From: Crotophaga sulcirostris
Taxonomy: Eukaryota; Chordata; Aves; Cuculiformes; Crotophagidae
Direction of reading: 5' to 3'
Assembly: GCA_013397455.1 (NCBI GenBank)
Contig: VYZB01000036.1
Span: forward strand, 4,021,183 to 4,085,182
Length of the DNA: 64,000 bases
The notes beneath the pieces are model-generated. The model worked only from the letters and a program-made list of their open reading frames with translations, was not told the origin of the DNA and did no database searches. The position numbers and the translations under genes were made by a program. This document shows, one piece after another, positions 14,001-25,291 of this stretch. Within the stretch, counting starts at the first letter, position 1. Each line of letters opens with the position of its first letter.

Positions 14001-14865
14001 ACCTTTTACAATCCTCTGGCAGTGAATAGCATGTTATCCAATATTCAGATTTGGTCAAAGTGATTCAGGAGTGAAAAAACTACTCAGGGATTCTGTTTGG
14101 TGTTTTGGATACTTTTTGTAAATCTTAGATGAGGAAAACAAACTAAAATATTTGAAATGGCAGCTGCATAGCTGCATAAGGTTATAGTTTCTACATTCAA
14201 GATCATTGCTAAGATCAGCACTGTCCCCTGAAGAATCTATAGTACCTCATTCTTGAATATATTCAATCACAAATTTATTACTTACTTCAACCACAATAAG
14301 TTTCTGAACCATTCTAGTATGATATAAATACCTCTCTGTGCTAAATGTCTTCATGTATCTGTTGCTAGCTTCAGAGTGCAAGCAATTTATAGGCTTTTGA
14401 ATAGTCTAGATTAGCTTTTGATCTTTTCTCAGAGCAGTTCAAAGGGACAAAATGCACCCTTATGTAAGTAACTAAGTTTGCTGTGACAGAAGTGATCTGG
14501 TAGAGTACAAAGAAAATGTATCAAGACACAGTACTTTCCAGTCCCTGGCTTTTCTTATGATCCAGAGGATGGGCTGGTACAAAGAGGTGAAAATTAGGGG
14601 TAAAGTTGCTTTACATTGCATTAACTTCTCCATGTAGAGGTCTAAAGCCATCCTTGTCCCATCTTTTTCAGTGAAGACCAGGGGAAACTCTGACGATCTG
14701 TTGCAAACCAAACTCACTTTTCCACCTGATATATAAATATAACGAGAGCTTCTGAAATGTAAAAACCTGGGTTTTGTTGTAATTGAGGGTTTTCATCTGG
14801 TTGGGTAAGCGGTCATTTGAGTTGCTCTTCCACTTCTCTATGAATTTCCAACAGAGTCAGCAGGT
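11093..14865. other. AT-rich unique DNA, no gene recognised
   Basis: No frame exceeds 85 codons. A patch at about 13800-13860 combines several ATTA/TAAT homeodomain cores (around CATCATTAGCACCCAATTAA) and could be regulatory, but this is weak. A short (AC)n plus poly-A run is listed separately. Confidence 0.5.
12028..12050. repeat. (AC)n run with poly-A
   Basis: About five AC units followed by TA and ten As. A small simple repeat of no evident function. Confidence 0.8.
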
Positions 14866-14920
14866 CTCTCCTCTCCTCTCCTCTCCTCTCCTCTCCTCTC
14901 CTCTCCTCTCCTCTCCTCTC
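14866..14920. repeat. (CTCTC)n pentanucleotide microsatellite
   Basis: Eleven perfect CTCTC units run directly into the assembly gap, so the true array length is unknown. The opposite strand is an uninterrupted GAGAG purine tract. Such polypurine-polypyrimidine mirror repeats can form intramolecular triplex (H-DNA), and they are a common cause of polymerase stalling and assembly breaks. Confidence 0.95.
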
Positions 14921-15140
14921 NNNNNNNNNNNNNNNNNNNNNNNNNNNNNNNNNNNNNNNNNNNNNNNNNNNNNNNNNNNNNNNNNNNNNNNNNNNNNNNN
15001 NNNNNNNNNNNNNNNNNNNNNNNNNNNNNNNNNNNNNNNNNNNNNNNNNNNNNNNNNNNNNNNNNNNNNNNNNNNNNNNNNNNNNNNNNNNNNNNNNNNN
15101 NNNNNNNNNNNNNNNNNNNNNNNNNNNNNNNNNNNNNNNN
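14921..15140. other. Assembly gap (220 Ns)
   Basis: Unresolved bases directly after the CTCTC array. The right flank (TGCAAGCACC...) is not repetitive, so the array ends somewhere inside the gap. Apparent frames that cross the gap are artefacts. Confidence 0.99.
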
Positions 15141-15767
15141 TGCAAGCACCTAAAGCAAAACATTTACTGAATTCACAGTTGTGGAAAAATACATTGATAT
15201 GCATGGACCCACTATAGATACCTCTTAACCCCTACAGAGCAGATTCCTTTGGGATTTACACAATACAGTCCTTAAAACACTATTAAAACATATAAAGGTG
15301 TACAGACTATATTAAAACATAAAATGGTGTAAATGGTATCACTACTGCAAGGTATTTGGATATTACAGTACAGAAATTTGCAAGAATTTTGGTGGTACGT
15401 TTATCAGGATATGCCATAGTGTACTTTTGATCTAAGAAACAGCACTGAGATAAAACATCCTACTGACCTTGTAGCAAGATAAACAAATCAAAGGAATGAA
15501 AATGTAAAAAATGCAACATTTCCAGTAATAAGTATATCTCTCTGGTCATGGAGAACATGACAAAAACATCTAAAGATGCTTAAGTAAATGTCAAGAAAAT
15601 TCTGCTCAGCCGTGTTTGTGCATAACACTGAACTAACGCAGCTGCTGCCTGCAGTGAGCAGCCATAGCCAGCGTAAATCATATAATCTGAGAGACCCTAC
15701 AGAAATTTCTGGGTGACAACAAGCTATAATCACCTGCTGAGGTTGCTCTGTCACACTCTAAAGTTAA
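15141..15767. other. Unique DNA, nothing recognised
   Basis: AT-rich flank between the gap and the MIR/LTR block. The short minus-strand frames show no familiar motif. Confidence 0.5.
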
Positions 15768-15820
15768 GATCAGGGGCAACTCATTTAACCTGTCTGTGTC
15801 TTTGTTTTCAAATCTAGACA
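15768..15820 (+). repeat. MIR-like SINE remnant next to LTR
   Basis: GGGGCAACTCATTTAACCTG (15773-15792), then TCTGTGTCTTTGTTTTC, follows the MIR pattern 'GGGCAAGTCATTTAACCTCTCTGTGCCTCAGTTTTC' with a few changes. It lies about 35 bases before the LTR start, which suggests that the retrovirus inserted into or beside an older SINE. Confidence 0.5.
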
Positions 15821-15855
15821 TTAACAAATACGACTTTCCTCCACCACAGGGCTTG

Positions 15856-16636
15856 TGTGATGAAAAAAATTGTGCTGGGTGCACGTGCCCAGGTGGGGCT
15901 GCAGGGTGGCCTCTGTGAGAGAGGTTGGGGCTGCCCCGGGCTGGTTCCAGCCAGTTCCAGCCAGCTCCAACAGACCCACTGCAGGGCAAGGCTGAGCCCA
16001 GCAGCTGAGATGGAGGATCCTCTGGGAATGGGCCAAGAGCAGCGTGGCAATGAGGGGTGAGGGAAAAAGTGTGAGAAGCAGTCCTGTGGCACCAAGGTCA
16101 GAGAAGGAGATGGGGAGGAGGTGCTTCAGGTGCCGGAGCAGAAGTTCCCCTGCAGCCCCAGAATAGATCATGGTGCAGCAGGTTTATCCTGAAGGACTGT
16201 AGCCCATGGAAGGACCCAGGCTGGAATGAGGGAAAAGCGTGAGGAGGAGGGACTGGTAGTGAAGAACTGTTACAGACTGACCACAACCCCCTATTCCACA
16301 TCCCCCTGCATCACTCTAGCACTGGGTAGTGGAGTTAATGAAGGGATGAAGATAAACTTGGGGAAAGTGTTTTTTAGGGTAGGGTGAAGGTGTTGTTTTA
16401 ATTTGTCTTTGTTTCTCATTTTCCCAATCTATTTTAATTGGCAATAACTTAAATTAGTTTTCTCCAAGGTAAGTCTGTTTTGTCCGTGATGGTAATTGGC
16501 AAGTGACCTCCCTTTCTTTATTTCAACCCATGTGCTTTTTCATCATATTTTCTCCCCGTGTCCTGTTAATGAGGGGAAGTGAGAGAGTGGCTGGGTGGGC
16601 ATCTGGCAGCCAGCCAAGGTCAGTCAACACACCACA
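15856..16636 (+). mobile_element. Avian endogenous-retrovirus solo LTR
   Basis: A GC-rich block begins TGTGATG and ends ACACCACA, so the TG...CA termini of an LTR are present. Internally it shows phrases I associate with a common avian ERV LTR: CTGGTTCCAGCCAGTTCCAG near the 5' side, GGTGCTTCAGGTGCCGGAGC in the middle, then the AT-rich 3' part with TTTTCTCCAAG and GATGGTAATTGGCAAGTGA, closing with CATCTGGCAGCCAGCC. The usual AATAAA near the AT-rich part has decayed to AATAAC (about 16443-16448). No matching LTR or internal gag, pol or env region lies within reach, so it is a solo LTR left by recombination. The flanking five bases (GCTTG and AAAGC) do not match as a target duplication, which fits an old copy. 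Confidence 0.85.
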
Positions 16637-18252
16637 AAAGCACAGTAGAGGCTGCAAAGTGCTGCGGTTACAGGAATAGTGAATTCACATAGGTATGCTT
16701 GTATCAGGGCTTAGTGCTGTCCACCACACACAGGAATATTTCTGTGATTGTGTTTCTTTTATGTGCGTAAGGAGACAGCTGTTATGTGAGCCAGTACTGA
16801 ATTAGGGATATTCTCCTGCGCCGTGGGGCAGTGCTGTGTTGACATAACATTTATACTGTGCTTGAATAGGCACCACACGACAGTCAGCGCTGTGGTAGAG
16901 CACAAGCCTGGGAGATAGTCCTGTGTTTGATGTGCTAGATTAGCTTCTTGACATAGAAGGATGTTGCAGATAATACTGCCTCCCTTGAATGGGGTTGATG
17001 AGTCTTGACGCTGAGGCACAGAAATTTAAATATTATCCAGAAAGGCATCAGTCTTCTGCATCAAAATTTTACAACTAAAACCTCAAGGACGGATAATCAG
17101 ACTGACTGAACATAAATGTAAAGTGAAGACAAAATATGAGACTTACATTTTCCTTTTATGATAAAGCAATACTTAACATAAATAGCAGTAGAGTACTGCA
17201 TATCACAGCAATCAACTCTGCATACTGGATTTTGAAGAGAGGGGTCTTTGTACTTTTCTGCAGTGTTTGGTTTTGCCACAAAAGATTCCTGCTTGCATTC
17301 ATGTGATATGCTTCTTGTCTGTGGAAAAACTTTCATAAACATTTAAAGTATTTAAGTATTTATCAGGATAACTTAGTGAATTTTCTTCAGATAAAGATTC
17401 TTCAGATACAGACATTTTTCAAAGCGCCAAAGTACCTCAGTGATATTTTGATGGAATTCAATACATTTCTGATATGTTCTTCATCACACAGGCATCCTTA
17501 TTTTAGGATTCACATATTTCTCAAGGTCCCTGGAAATTCGTGTTATAGAACAATAGTAAAAAAAGCCCAAACAAAAAACCAACAGCTTACCATCTAACTA
17601 AATATTAATAAAATATTGCAAAATTACAGCATTACTGTTGGCATGGTTTCAAGTTTTCTTCTTTTCAGGTTTCAAAAGCCCATCAGACACACTGCCAAAG
17701 AAAGGTACAAGGACGGCTGGCCTTTGCCATTTTAAGAGCTCAGCAGCACTGTGAGTTCAGAGACACTTGGCTTGGGTTATCCCTTCTGGAAGCAGAGGGG
17801 AATCTGGGACCCAGAAGCAGTGAAGCATAGCTGTGTTATTTTGTAGCTCAATCATGCAAGGAAGATGGGGCTCATTTAGGCAGCTGCATCACTGCCCAGA
17901 AGTAGCTTTACTGCTTTCAGATCTGAGCTGTTTTGCCTGCATATCACCTCACTGAAATGTGGCAGTCACTGCAAAACCAGGGAGCTACATATTGGGCTCT
18001 GATATACAGGGTAGACCTACATCTTTCAAAGTCATCAAGGTCATGTATGTGCAGATCCAGAACTGAATGAAATGCAAGCAGTTGCATATACTTATAGGTA
18101 AAAAATGTGCTTTTTGTAAATTGCTAATATTTACTAGGATAAGTTTGAGACCCTCCCCTCAGTCCTTCAGTCATGCTGAAAACATTAATATTAAATATTA
18201 AACAAATATTAATCATACTAAAAGTCTGACTTCCTTATCTGAGAATGTGTTG
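16637..18252. other. Unique DNA with one exon-like stretch
   Basis: No repeat family is recognised. The exon-like patch at 17669-17830 is listed separately. The remaining frames are short and unremarkable. Confidence 0.45.
17669..17830 (+). other. Exon-like stretch after a strong acceptor-like site
   Basis: A polypyrimidine tract (TTTTCTTCTTTTCAG, ending at 17668) forms a good splice-acceptor pattern. From the next base 53 codons are open in frame 1, to a TAG at 17828-17830. The region is richer in G and C than its surroundings. The peptide has no recognisable motif. It could be a terminal exon of a non-coding RNA or a coincidence. No polyadenylation signal was seen close downstream. Confidence 0.15.
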
Positions 18253-18281
18253 GGTTTTTTGTTTGTTTGTTTGTTTGTTTG
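18253..18281. repeat. (GTTT)n microsatellite
   Basis: About five GTTT units after a short poly-T run. Confidence 0.9.
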
Positions 18282-20889
18282 AGTTAGGAAATGGTTGACA
18301 TCTTAGCAACAAATTTTTGGTAATGTCTATTGGAATTAAAAATCAGGAAGCAGAACATTATAGCATGAGCAAGGGTGAATGCAATTCAGTAGAAAATAGT
18401 GAAAAATAAATACTTGAAGTGCATGCTCAGAACACAAGATTGGGTGGAAAATTTAGGCAGGAGATTGTAGAAACCAAATGAAACACTGTATAGAAAAAAG
18501 AAGAAGAACATTATGAAGTCCTCTAGATTGGAACCGCAAAGGAAAAAATAGAGACTAGAGATGATATACTCGAAAGGGGAAAATAATTAGAAAGCACAGA
18601 ACATGGAATACGTGAAAAGATCAAATGAAACACAATGTGATTTGGCAAAACGATCAGGAACAGAGGAACAGTGAGCAAGAAAATGGACAATGGTAACATA
18701 AAAAAATTGTATGAGAAATAAATTATTTCTATTTGATACTAAGTATGTGTCTTAATTTTTGTCTCCTTTTGGTAGGGTGTTATGGATTAGGATTTACTGA
18801 AATAGCCTAGCTGACTATCTGACTGTTCAGCAGAATTACGCATTGGGGTTATTTCATCTTGATGGCTAATAATTCTGTAAAATGAAAAGCAAACCTGTGT
18901 TTTATTAATCCCTTCTGCAGTGTTCTGTTTCACATATGGAGGCAATTGAAACAAGCAGCTCAAGAGAAAACTTTTAAAACTCGCATTTATTATTTGTCTT
19001 GTAGATGACACTCCTTGTAGTGAAGGGTGCCAGCATCATTGTGTTCCATGATTTGGTAATGTACGTGTGTAGCAAAAAAAAGGTAGTCAGCTAATCACCA
19101 AATTATAGCAGAAGTATCTAATTCAGTTTAGAATGTGGGATATATTGGATTGCTTTCCGGGGGCTTATCATGCTCTTCACGGACTTTTTTATACACATGA
19201 ATATGATCCATGATTAATCTTAGACTTTGAAGAACTATTTCAGATTTCGCTAAAATTTTTCTCTCATGTCAAGGAAACACATTAATTAATAACTAATTAC
19301 TGAGAACTTTTACACTTGTGATTACTCATTTAAAACATATTCTCATATGACAGCTGTTTGTTTTGCTGTGCTGGGCAGGATGCAGAGTTTCAGATGAGAA
19401 TGCAGAAGGAAAGTTTATGAAACAACTCAGCCCAATTTGAAATCTTTGTTTTTCAAAGATTCTCAAGCAGAATCTGAATCTAATGGTAAAGAACTCTTCC
19501 TTTGCCCCTTTTGGCATTAGTGAATTGACAAGCATATTTTACAAAGAGTAAAATAAATGAGATTTCTTGATGTGCATGAATAATTCTGGGCAAGCCTGCA
19601 AAAAATCCAGATGCCCTGGATGCTGCGAGCAAGGTTTGAAGGGAAAACTATGCTATCCAGCTCCTCATTAAGCAGTTATTTTCCTATTCCTTTAGAAAGA
19701 ACTATCACCTTTTCTGAATTCACTCTAGCTCTGTTAGAAAGGAATGGCTCTCTGCCATTGCAATTTTGTAAGAGAAGGATTCTGAAATTTCAGTACCTGA
19801 ACAGGCTGAGCAGAGGGATGATGTGACATGTACACACATGAATGCCTCCCCCTGATCCCAGAGAAATATGTCACTTGGATCCTTTGCGTGAAGGTTAGCT
19901 CTCAAAACAGGAGCTGAGATTTCTGGCTGGATAGAAACATTCTTTGTAAAGACCTCTTGTTATTTTTATGTTTATTTTATTGTGTTTGTTCACTCTGGAG
20001 GCTTCAGATCTTGTATTTGCGTTGTATAGATGCTCTGAACACTTTTTTTGATGCCTTTCAGATCTGCAGACCTTCTCTTATAAGGCTAGTCTGGCTTGTC
20101 TTTTTTTTTTCGTTAATGGCTCCTCTTCTTCTAAGTCAGAAAAATATCTTTTTGAACTGTAAGCCTATTGCACAAATTCTCTACAAAGACTCTACATACA
20201 GTGAAAACAATAACTGAATAAGAAAAAGCCAAGCTAAAGCTTTTAAACTCTCAAAGCAAAAAGGTTTCTCTTAGAAAAACAGAACTGGCTATCTACCTAC
20301 CTCTCTATTAAGAGATACAAAATCCCTTAGATGCTTCTGTAGTTAAGGAACCTTCTCCAGAAAAAGTATTTCACCTTCCTTCTACATGGAATGGAAATTC
20401 CTGGGGACCCACTGCACATATGTTGTCCACGTGGGCAAGGTTTTGTGTCTAATCAGACAACAACAATGAGTCCTGAGACTATTTAATTTTGGAGGGACTC
20501 AGCTCTAGCAGAGCACACTAATGTGATTTTCCTAGAGGACTGAGATCTGAGATATTCTTAAATGGCATTTGAAACCTTGCTTGTAAATCAGCATTCTCTC
20601 CGGTTATAATGGACAGTTTGCAATGAGTAAAAAAAAAAAATAATAAAGGGAAGAAAAATTAGCAGTCCCCTGGATCATATGGTTTGTATTGCTTAGTGTA
20701 TTGTAATTTGTGAAAGGAATATGCACTTGTTAAATTGGTATGTTATTTTCTATGCATCATTCTTTTTGTGTTAATTTAATGACTGGGACCACAAAGAAAT
20801 AGTTGGGGAGATAAGGAATGCAGCAGGGAGGAGGAGTTCTCCCTGCACACAAAGGAGAGAGTGTGTTGCAGTAAAGGTGACTAGTCTAT
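18282..20889. other. AT-rich unique DNA, no gene recognised
   Basis: No recognisable repeat or gene. A purine-rich segment covers about 18480-18720. A poly-A run followed by AATAATAAAGGG sits at 20627-20650. Confidence 0.5.
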
Positions 20890-21060
20890 GAAGGCTTGGA
20901 CAGATTTGCTGGAGCAGGCAGCAGGGCTCAGACAGCATTAATGAGATTGTTTATTAGTACCGGATGAACAATTCTGCAACTCACTTGACAAATACCAAGC
21001 AAAAAGCACCACAGGGGAGCATCCCACTGCCTTTAGCAACTCCGTGATCTGTGGAATAAA
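20890..21060. promoter_or_regulatory. Candidate conserved non-coding block
   Basis: Moderate GC content with homeodomain and SOX-like words packed closely: CATTAATGAG (20936-20945), GTTTATTAG, and GAACAATTC (20966-20974). Neither strand has a frame or repeat signature. The texture resembles vertebrate non-coding enhancers, but conservation cannot be tested here. Confidence 0.2.
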
Positions 21061-21576
21061 ATAATCACTGAAGAAAAACAATCTATTTTCCATCTATTGA
21101 GTTTTCTCTAACATATGAAACCACTTCTATCAGAATTTAAAATCTAGGCTAACCCTGCATGAGATCAGGAGCTTTGTTTAAAAATCAGAAGTCTGTGGTT
21201 AAAATAACAGCATAAAACAGAAATGTTGTGACTGACTTAGTAAGCTGTGTATTCTGTACTGCATCTATTTAATTTCTGTTTGTTTGGGTTTTTTTTAAGT
21301 TCTTTGTTTTGATTCTTAAATTAAAAAATGTTACCTTAGGTATCAGACAGAATCAGATTTTCTTACCACTGCAAACTGTTCTGTTTTCCACAACTGCCTA
21401 CCATTGCTACATGCTGCAGTGTTTGAATCTGTTTGAAATGGATGTTTGTCAGCTAACTTCAGGATGCTCAAGGGCTTTACCATTGGAGGACTTTTTTTCC
21501 CCTCTTTCCTTTTGAATGTATTCCCCAGGAGTCTGCCTGAATTAAGTTTTGTCTATAGCAAATATGCTTTTTGAAA
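21061..21576. other. Unique DNA, nothing recognised
   Basis: AT-rich with short frames only (for example 68 codons at 21309-21515). No repeat is evident. Confidence 0.5.
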
Positions 21577-21690
21577 CATATATACACACACACTTCTATA
21601 TACATGAAAGCTGTGTATACACATATACTTATTCACACACACATTATCTTTCTTTCTCTTTCCATCCTTCCGTCCATTCATCTATCCCAC
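21577..21690. repeat. Compound simple repeat, (TA/CA)n then pyrimidine tract
   Basis: CATATATACACACACAC (21577-21593) is followed by further interrupted CA runs to about 21645. A TTTC/TCCATCC-rich pyrimidine tract then extends to about 21690. The 72-codon frame across it is a by-product. Confidence 0.8.
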
Positions 21691-21762
21691 ACATTCACTT
21701 ATGCAGTTTAAGAGCAGTTTTTCATAATATGGGACAGTTTTCAGCTTTTACTTTTTCTTATC

Positions 21763-21779
21763 AATGATCGAAGATCATT
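21763..21779. repeat. Short perfect inverted repeat
   Basis: AATGATC-GAA-GATCATT gives a seven-base stem with a three-base loop. It is isolated, and is probably chance or a small palindromic binding site. Confidence 0.4.
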
Positions 21780-23289
21780 AGAAAAGTGATCGTGAAAAGT
21801 TGATTCTCCTCCATTTTTTAACTAAGTCTGTGAGAAGTGACCATACCTGAAAGGATTTGGTCAACCAGTATGTCATTTACATTTTGAATTAGTGCTCAGA
21901 GATGTTTATTCAGCTGATTGCTAAAGTGTTTCTATGGTTTCTCAGGTTGTTTGCACTCAGAACTGGATCTCAAGATTATTAGTTAAGGTATACTATTTTG
22001 GGGGCAATGTGTTTTTAGCACATTCCTTATCTTGACTTCTTTCTTGTGATGACCAGATGTTTTCCTGTTTTTCTTGACTCCATCAGCATCAGCTGTCATT
22101 GTGATGTTGACAAGGTAAACACTGGGTGGATTCCTCCCTTTCCTCTAGTTCACCTGGCTGCTCCTTTCCTTTATCATGCCAGTAAACAACTGTCTTCTAA
22201 CTCAGCAGAAAAGTTGCAGTACACATCTATACTCATACACTGCTGTCCTTCCACAGCCTTCAAAGATCCATTAGTCATTCTTGATTTCTCACTTGATTGC
22301 CGCAGGGACACATCCAAACATACTGGATAGACTCGAGTTTTATGGTTTTGAATTTAAACTGCTCAGTACACCACAACTTTCATTGCTCTCCAAGGTTTAT
22401 CTTCCCTGACTCTCCCATGTATTGCAGAAAAGAGACATCTTTCTGTTCAGCACAAGAGCTGATCTGATTGCTGACAACCAAACTGTATCTAAAGGAATTT
22501 CATCCCGGCAGCCAGATCTTCAGATGAGCAGGAATTGACTGGTGGTAGCACCTGTGCTGCTACGTGTAAGCCATCTATTTGGAAAGCTTTTGCTTCTCTG
22601 ACTCAACATAAAGCAATATCATGTAGTAACTGCAGAAAGCTGGAATATCTGTTTAAAAAACCTCTTGGTTTTGGTGTCCTTTGCACATAGAACTAAGACC
22701 TAAGGAGTCAATCAAAGGTAACTGAAGTCAGTATAAATTCTCCTACCTTTAAATAGCACTTTAGATTAATTTAAATTTACATTGTAAATGAAATTATTTG
22801 CAAATCAAAAAACGTGTTAGAGAAGAATAAACTGACTGGAGCTACTTAGATGCTATAACCTGGCGCTCACTCAGGCATTAAACAAAAATGGTATCTTTGG
22901 TTTAATTGATGGCTGTTTTGCTGAACTGTCCTTTTTTGTAACCACTAAACAGGGTGATTTTTCAGTTTATTTTTTCATCTTCACCATTACAATATGTCAT
23001 TGAGGAATCATCTTTCTGCATGAATCTGCAGTTGAAGAAATTTGAGCTTTGTCGGAAGTGTTAAACTCAAAATCTTCTTTTGAGTAAAAATGAGATGCAC
23101 GCTCAATATGCGGAGCTAAGAATTAACTTTTAGCTTAGTGAAAATACTGACAATCTGATCAAAATATAGTAAAAATTGTCATTAAGCCAGTTATTAGTTA
23201 TATTAGCACTAACAGTCCAAATTAATACAGACATGTCTTAATGTTAAAAATATCCTTAAAATTGTTATATGAAGCCAACCTTTCTAATA
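21780..23289. other. Unique DNA, nothing recognised
   Basis: The longest frame is 94 codons (22046-22330, plus) and has no motif. No repeat family is recognised. Confidence 0.5.
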
Positions 23290-23870
23290 TCTACCCCTCT
23301 TTGTTGGTGCTGTGCCCACTCTCCCAGTGTTCTTCCAGCTCATAAGGCCAATGGAGCCTTCCTTCCCCCAGGCAGGTGGTGCTGGGCCATTACAGTGAGT
23401 CAGCAGTGTTGGCATCTTGAGTTCTCTCCATGGGAGAAATGCAATGCTGCTGGAGGGGGTCCCGATATCCTCAAAACTGGCTTTTACGTGGGTTTATGTT
23501 TCCTCACCCCTGGATTTGCTGACTTCTGGTTGCTCCCAGCCGAGTGTGAGCATGACCCCACAACCTCCCCAGGCTCAGAGCCCCTAGGGGTCTTCTCTGT
23601 CAGGTGGTGACTCCCTGGCTTTGCCAGACCCTTCCCAGGGAGACACTGGCAGAGATCAAGCTCAGGCAGGGGAGGAAACAGGCTCTTGGCCCCAAGGTAG
23701 GCACTGAAATAAGCCAAGCCCAGCCTAGTTCTGGTCAAGGTGAGCCCAAGCCAGCCTTAAGATCTGTGCTCTCAGCTCAGGGGAGAGCCCCTGGCCTTTT
23801 ACTAAGAATGGTAAAATTATACCTACTTTGCTACAGCTGAGGAGGAAGGGGCCCCTGGCACTACAATAAA
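23290..23870. other. GC-rich block ending in AATAAA, origin unknown
   Basis: A sharp rise in GC content over about 580 bases, with CCAAGCC/GCCCAGCC-type repetition at about 23710-23760 and a canonical AATAAA at 23865-23870 just before AT-rich DNA resumes. Frames open on both strands (113 codons plus at 23269-23610; 84 codons minus at 23484-23738) are expected from the composition. An old retroviral LTR read on the plus strand, or a gene 3' end, would both explain the polyadenylation signal at its edge. I cannot match it to a family. Confidence 0.35.
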
Positions 23871-24070
23871 ACTTATTAAGATTTTATTTAACCTGAAATA
23901 AATTCCTGGCTCCACATATGAGAGGTGTCATATTTTTCCTCATTTAGTAGTTTTGACTGCAGCAAAAGTAAAACTTAGAATTACAGTAAGTCATGGTTAT
24001 ATTTTCACAAAAATTCTCAGTCAAGTGCTTTCAGTTCAATACTTTTTGCAAGATCTTAAGCCTTATGTGT

Positions 24071-24312
24071 ATCACAGTATCACAAGGTTGGAAGGGACCT
24101 CTGAGATCATCAAGTCCAACCTATAATCCAACACTAACACCAACCCATCACCGAAACCATGGCACTCAGTGCCTCATCCAGTCTTCCCTTAAACACATCC
24201 AGGGTCGGCGACTCCACCACCTCCCTGGGCAGCGCATTCCAGTGGCCAATCACCCTTTCAGTGAAGAACTTCTTCCTAACATCAAGTCTAAACCTCCCCT
24301 GACAAAGTTTAA
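24071..24312 (-). mobile_element. CR1 LINE, 5'-truncated 3' end
   Basis: The plus strand reads ATCACAGTATCACAAGGTTG, then GGAAGGGACCTCTGAGATCA, the reverse complement of the CR1 3' end. The antisense phrases for CATCCAGTCTTCCCTTAAAC and GTGAAGAACTTCTTCCTAAC follow, and the match stops after AACCTCCCCTGACA. About 240 bases remain. This copy differs in detail from the one at 7446 and probably belongs to another CR1 subfamily. Confidence 0.92.
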
Positions 24313-24339
24313 GTCCATGATTAAAAGTCCATGATTAAA
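24312..24339. repeat. 14-base tandem duplication
   Basis: AGTCCATGATTAAA occurs twice head to tail at the truncated 5' edge of the CR1 fragment. It is probably a replication slip or a by-product of the CR1 insertion. Confidence 0.85.
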
Positions 24340-25291
24340 ATCCTAATAGATATTTGATGACTATTTATTGAAGAGCTTTTGCTTAGACCTGATCATCCCA
24401 GTCTAGGTGGCTGTTGCTGTCAAGGTCCATAGCTGTCAGCCAGCTCACTGCGCTGCATCAGTTCAGTGGCACTGTGTAGTCACAGATAATCTTGGATATG
24501 GTTTTTAAGGACTGAATGTTTTGAATACATATTGATAATGACTGGTAGTGAATAAGAAGTAACAGCTGTATATGGGTACTGTTAATGAGTGACGACCTAA
24601 TTAAGTGTTGTTTTGAAGTGTGAAACTGGCCTGGCTTATAAGTCTTTTAAATATCTATCACAGCGACCTCTAATTTTCTGGCTGGTATATATACCCATAT
24701 TTTTAGTTGCATCACCAGTGTTAGGCAGCCAATGAGGGTGTGAATGTGATTTTTACCCTTCGTCATGTATTCTTAGATTTCTCCCACCTGGCTGTCTGCA
24801 AGTTAGGTATTTAGTCTATGCAAGGCATTTATGTGACACCATAGCCAGTGAGGTAGAAATGTGTCATCGGGCAGCGAATCACCCCAGCTCTCCTGGACAC
24901 CTGGCTTGGGATTTGCAGTCACCTCACTGGGATGCCTACACCTCTTATGTGGTTATAGAGAAAGCTTGTGTGAATTTCTTGGATTTGGGATCCACTACCA
25001 GTCATTGGTAAGCTGTGTCCTATCCCTGAAGACTGCCTCTTCTAGGTACTTAAATTTGCATTTAATTCAGACCCAAGATACTTAAACATAAAACAGTAAA
25101 CATACTTTTTTTCAGAGTTATGCACCAACCACCTGTATCAAGAAGAATATGAATCTATTTCAGTGGACTGTTTTCTGGGAGTTTTGAATGTCAGCTTACT
25201 ATCAGTGGTGGGAAGAGGAGAAAGCTTAGACCATTATCTGGTACGCCTGAAGCTAGGCAGCTGAATTCATTTTATTGAACCAAGTTCAGAG
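24340..25291. other. Unique DNA, nothing recognised
   Basis: Short frames only (74 codons plus at 24861-25085). No repeat is recognised. Confidence 0.5.

Noticed and set aside
14783..15217. Several 100-144 codon frames across the N gap
   Set aside because: They exist only because Ns cannot encode stops; the rest is CTCTC repeat.
15821..16171. 116-codon and overlapping minus-strand frames plus a 67-codon plus frame
   Set aside because: All fall in the GC-rich solo LTR, where stops are rare by composition.
21549..21767. 72-codon plus-strand frame rich in H, Y, T and S
   Set aside because: Translation of the CA and pyrimidine simple repeats.
23269..23840. 113-codon plus and 84-codon minus frames
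   Set aside because: Both strands are open simultaneously in a GC-rich block and neither shows a motif.
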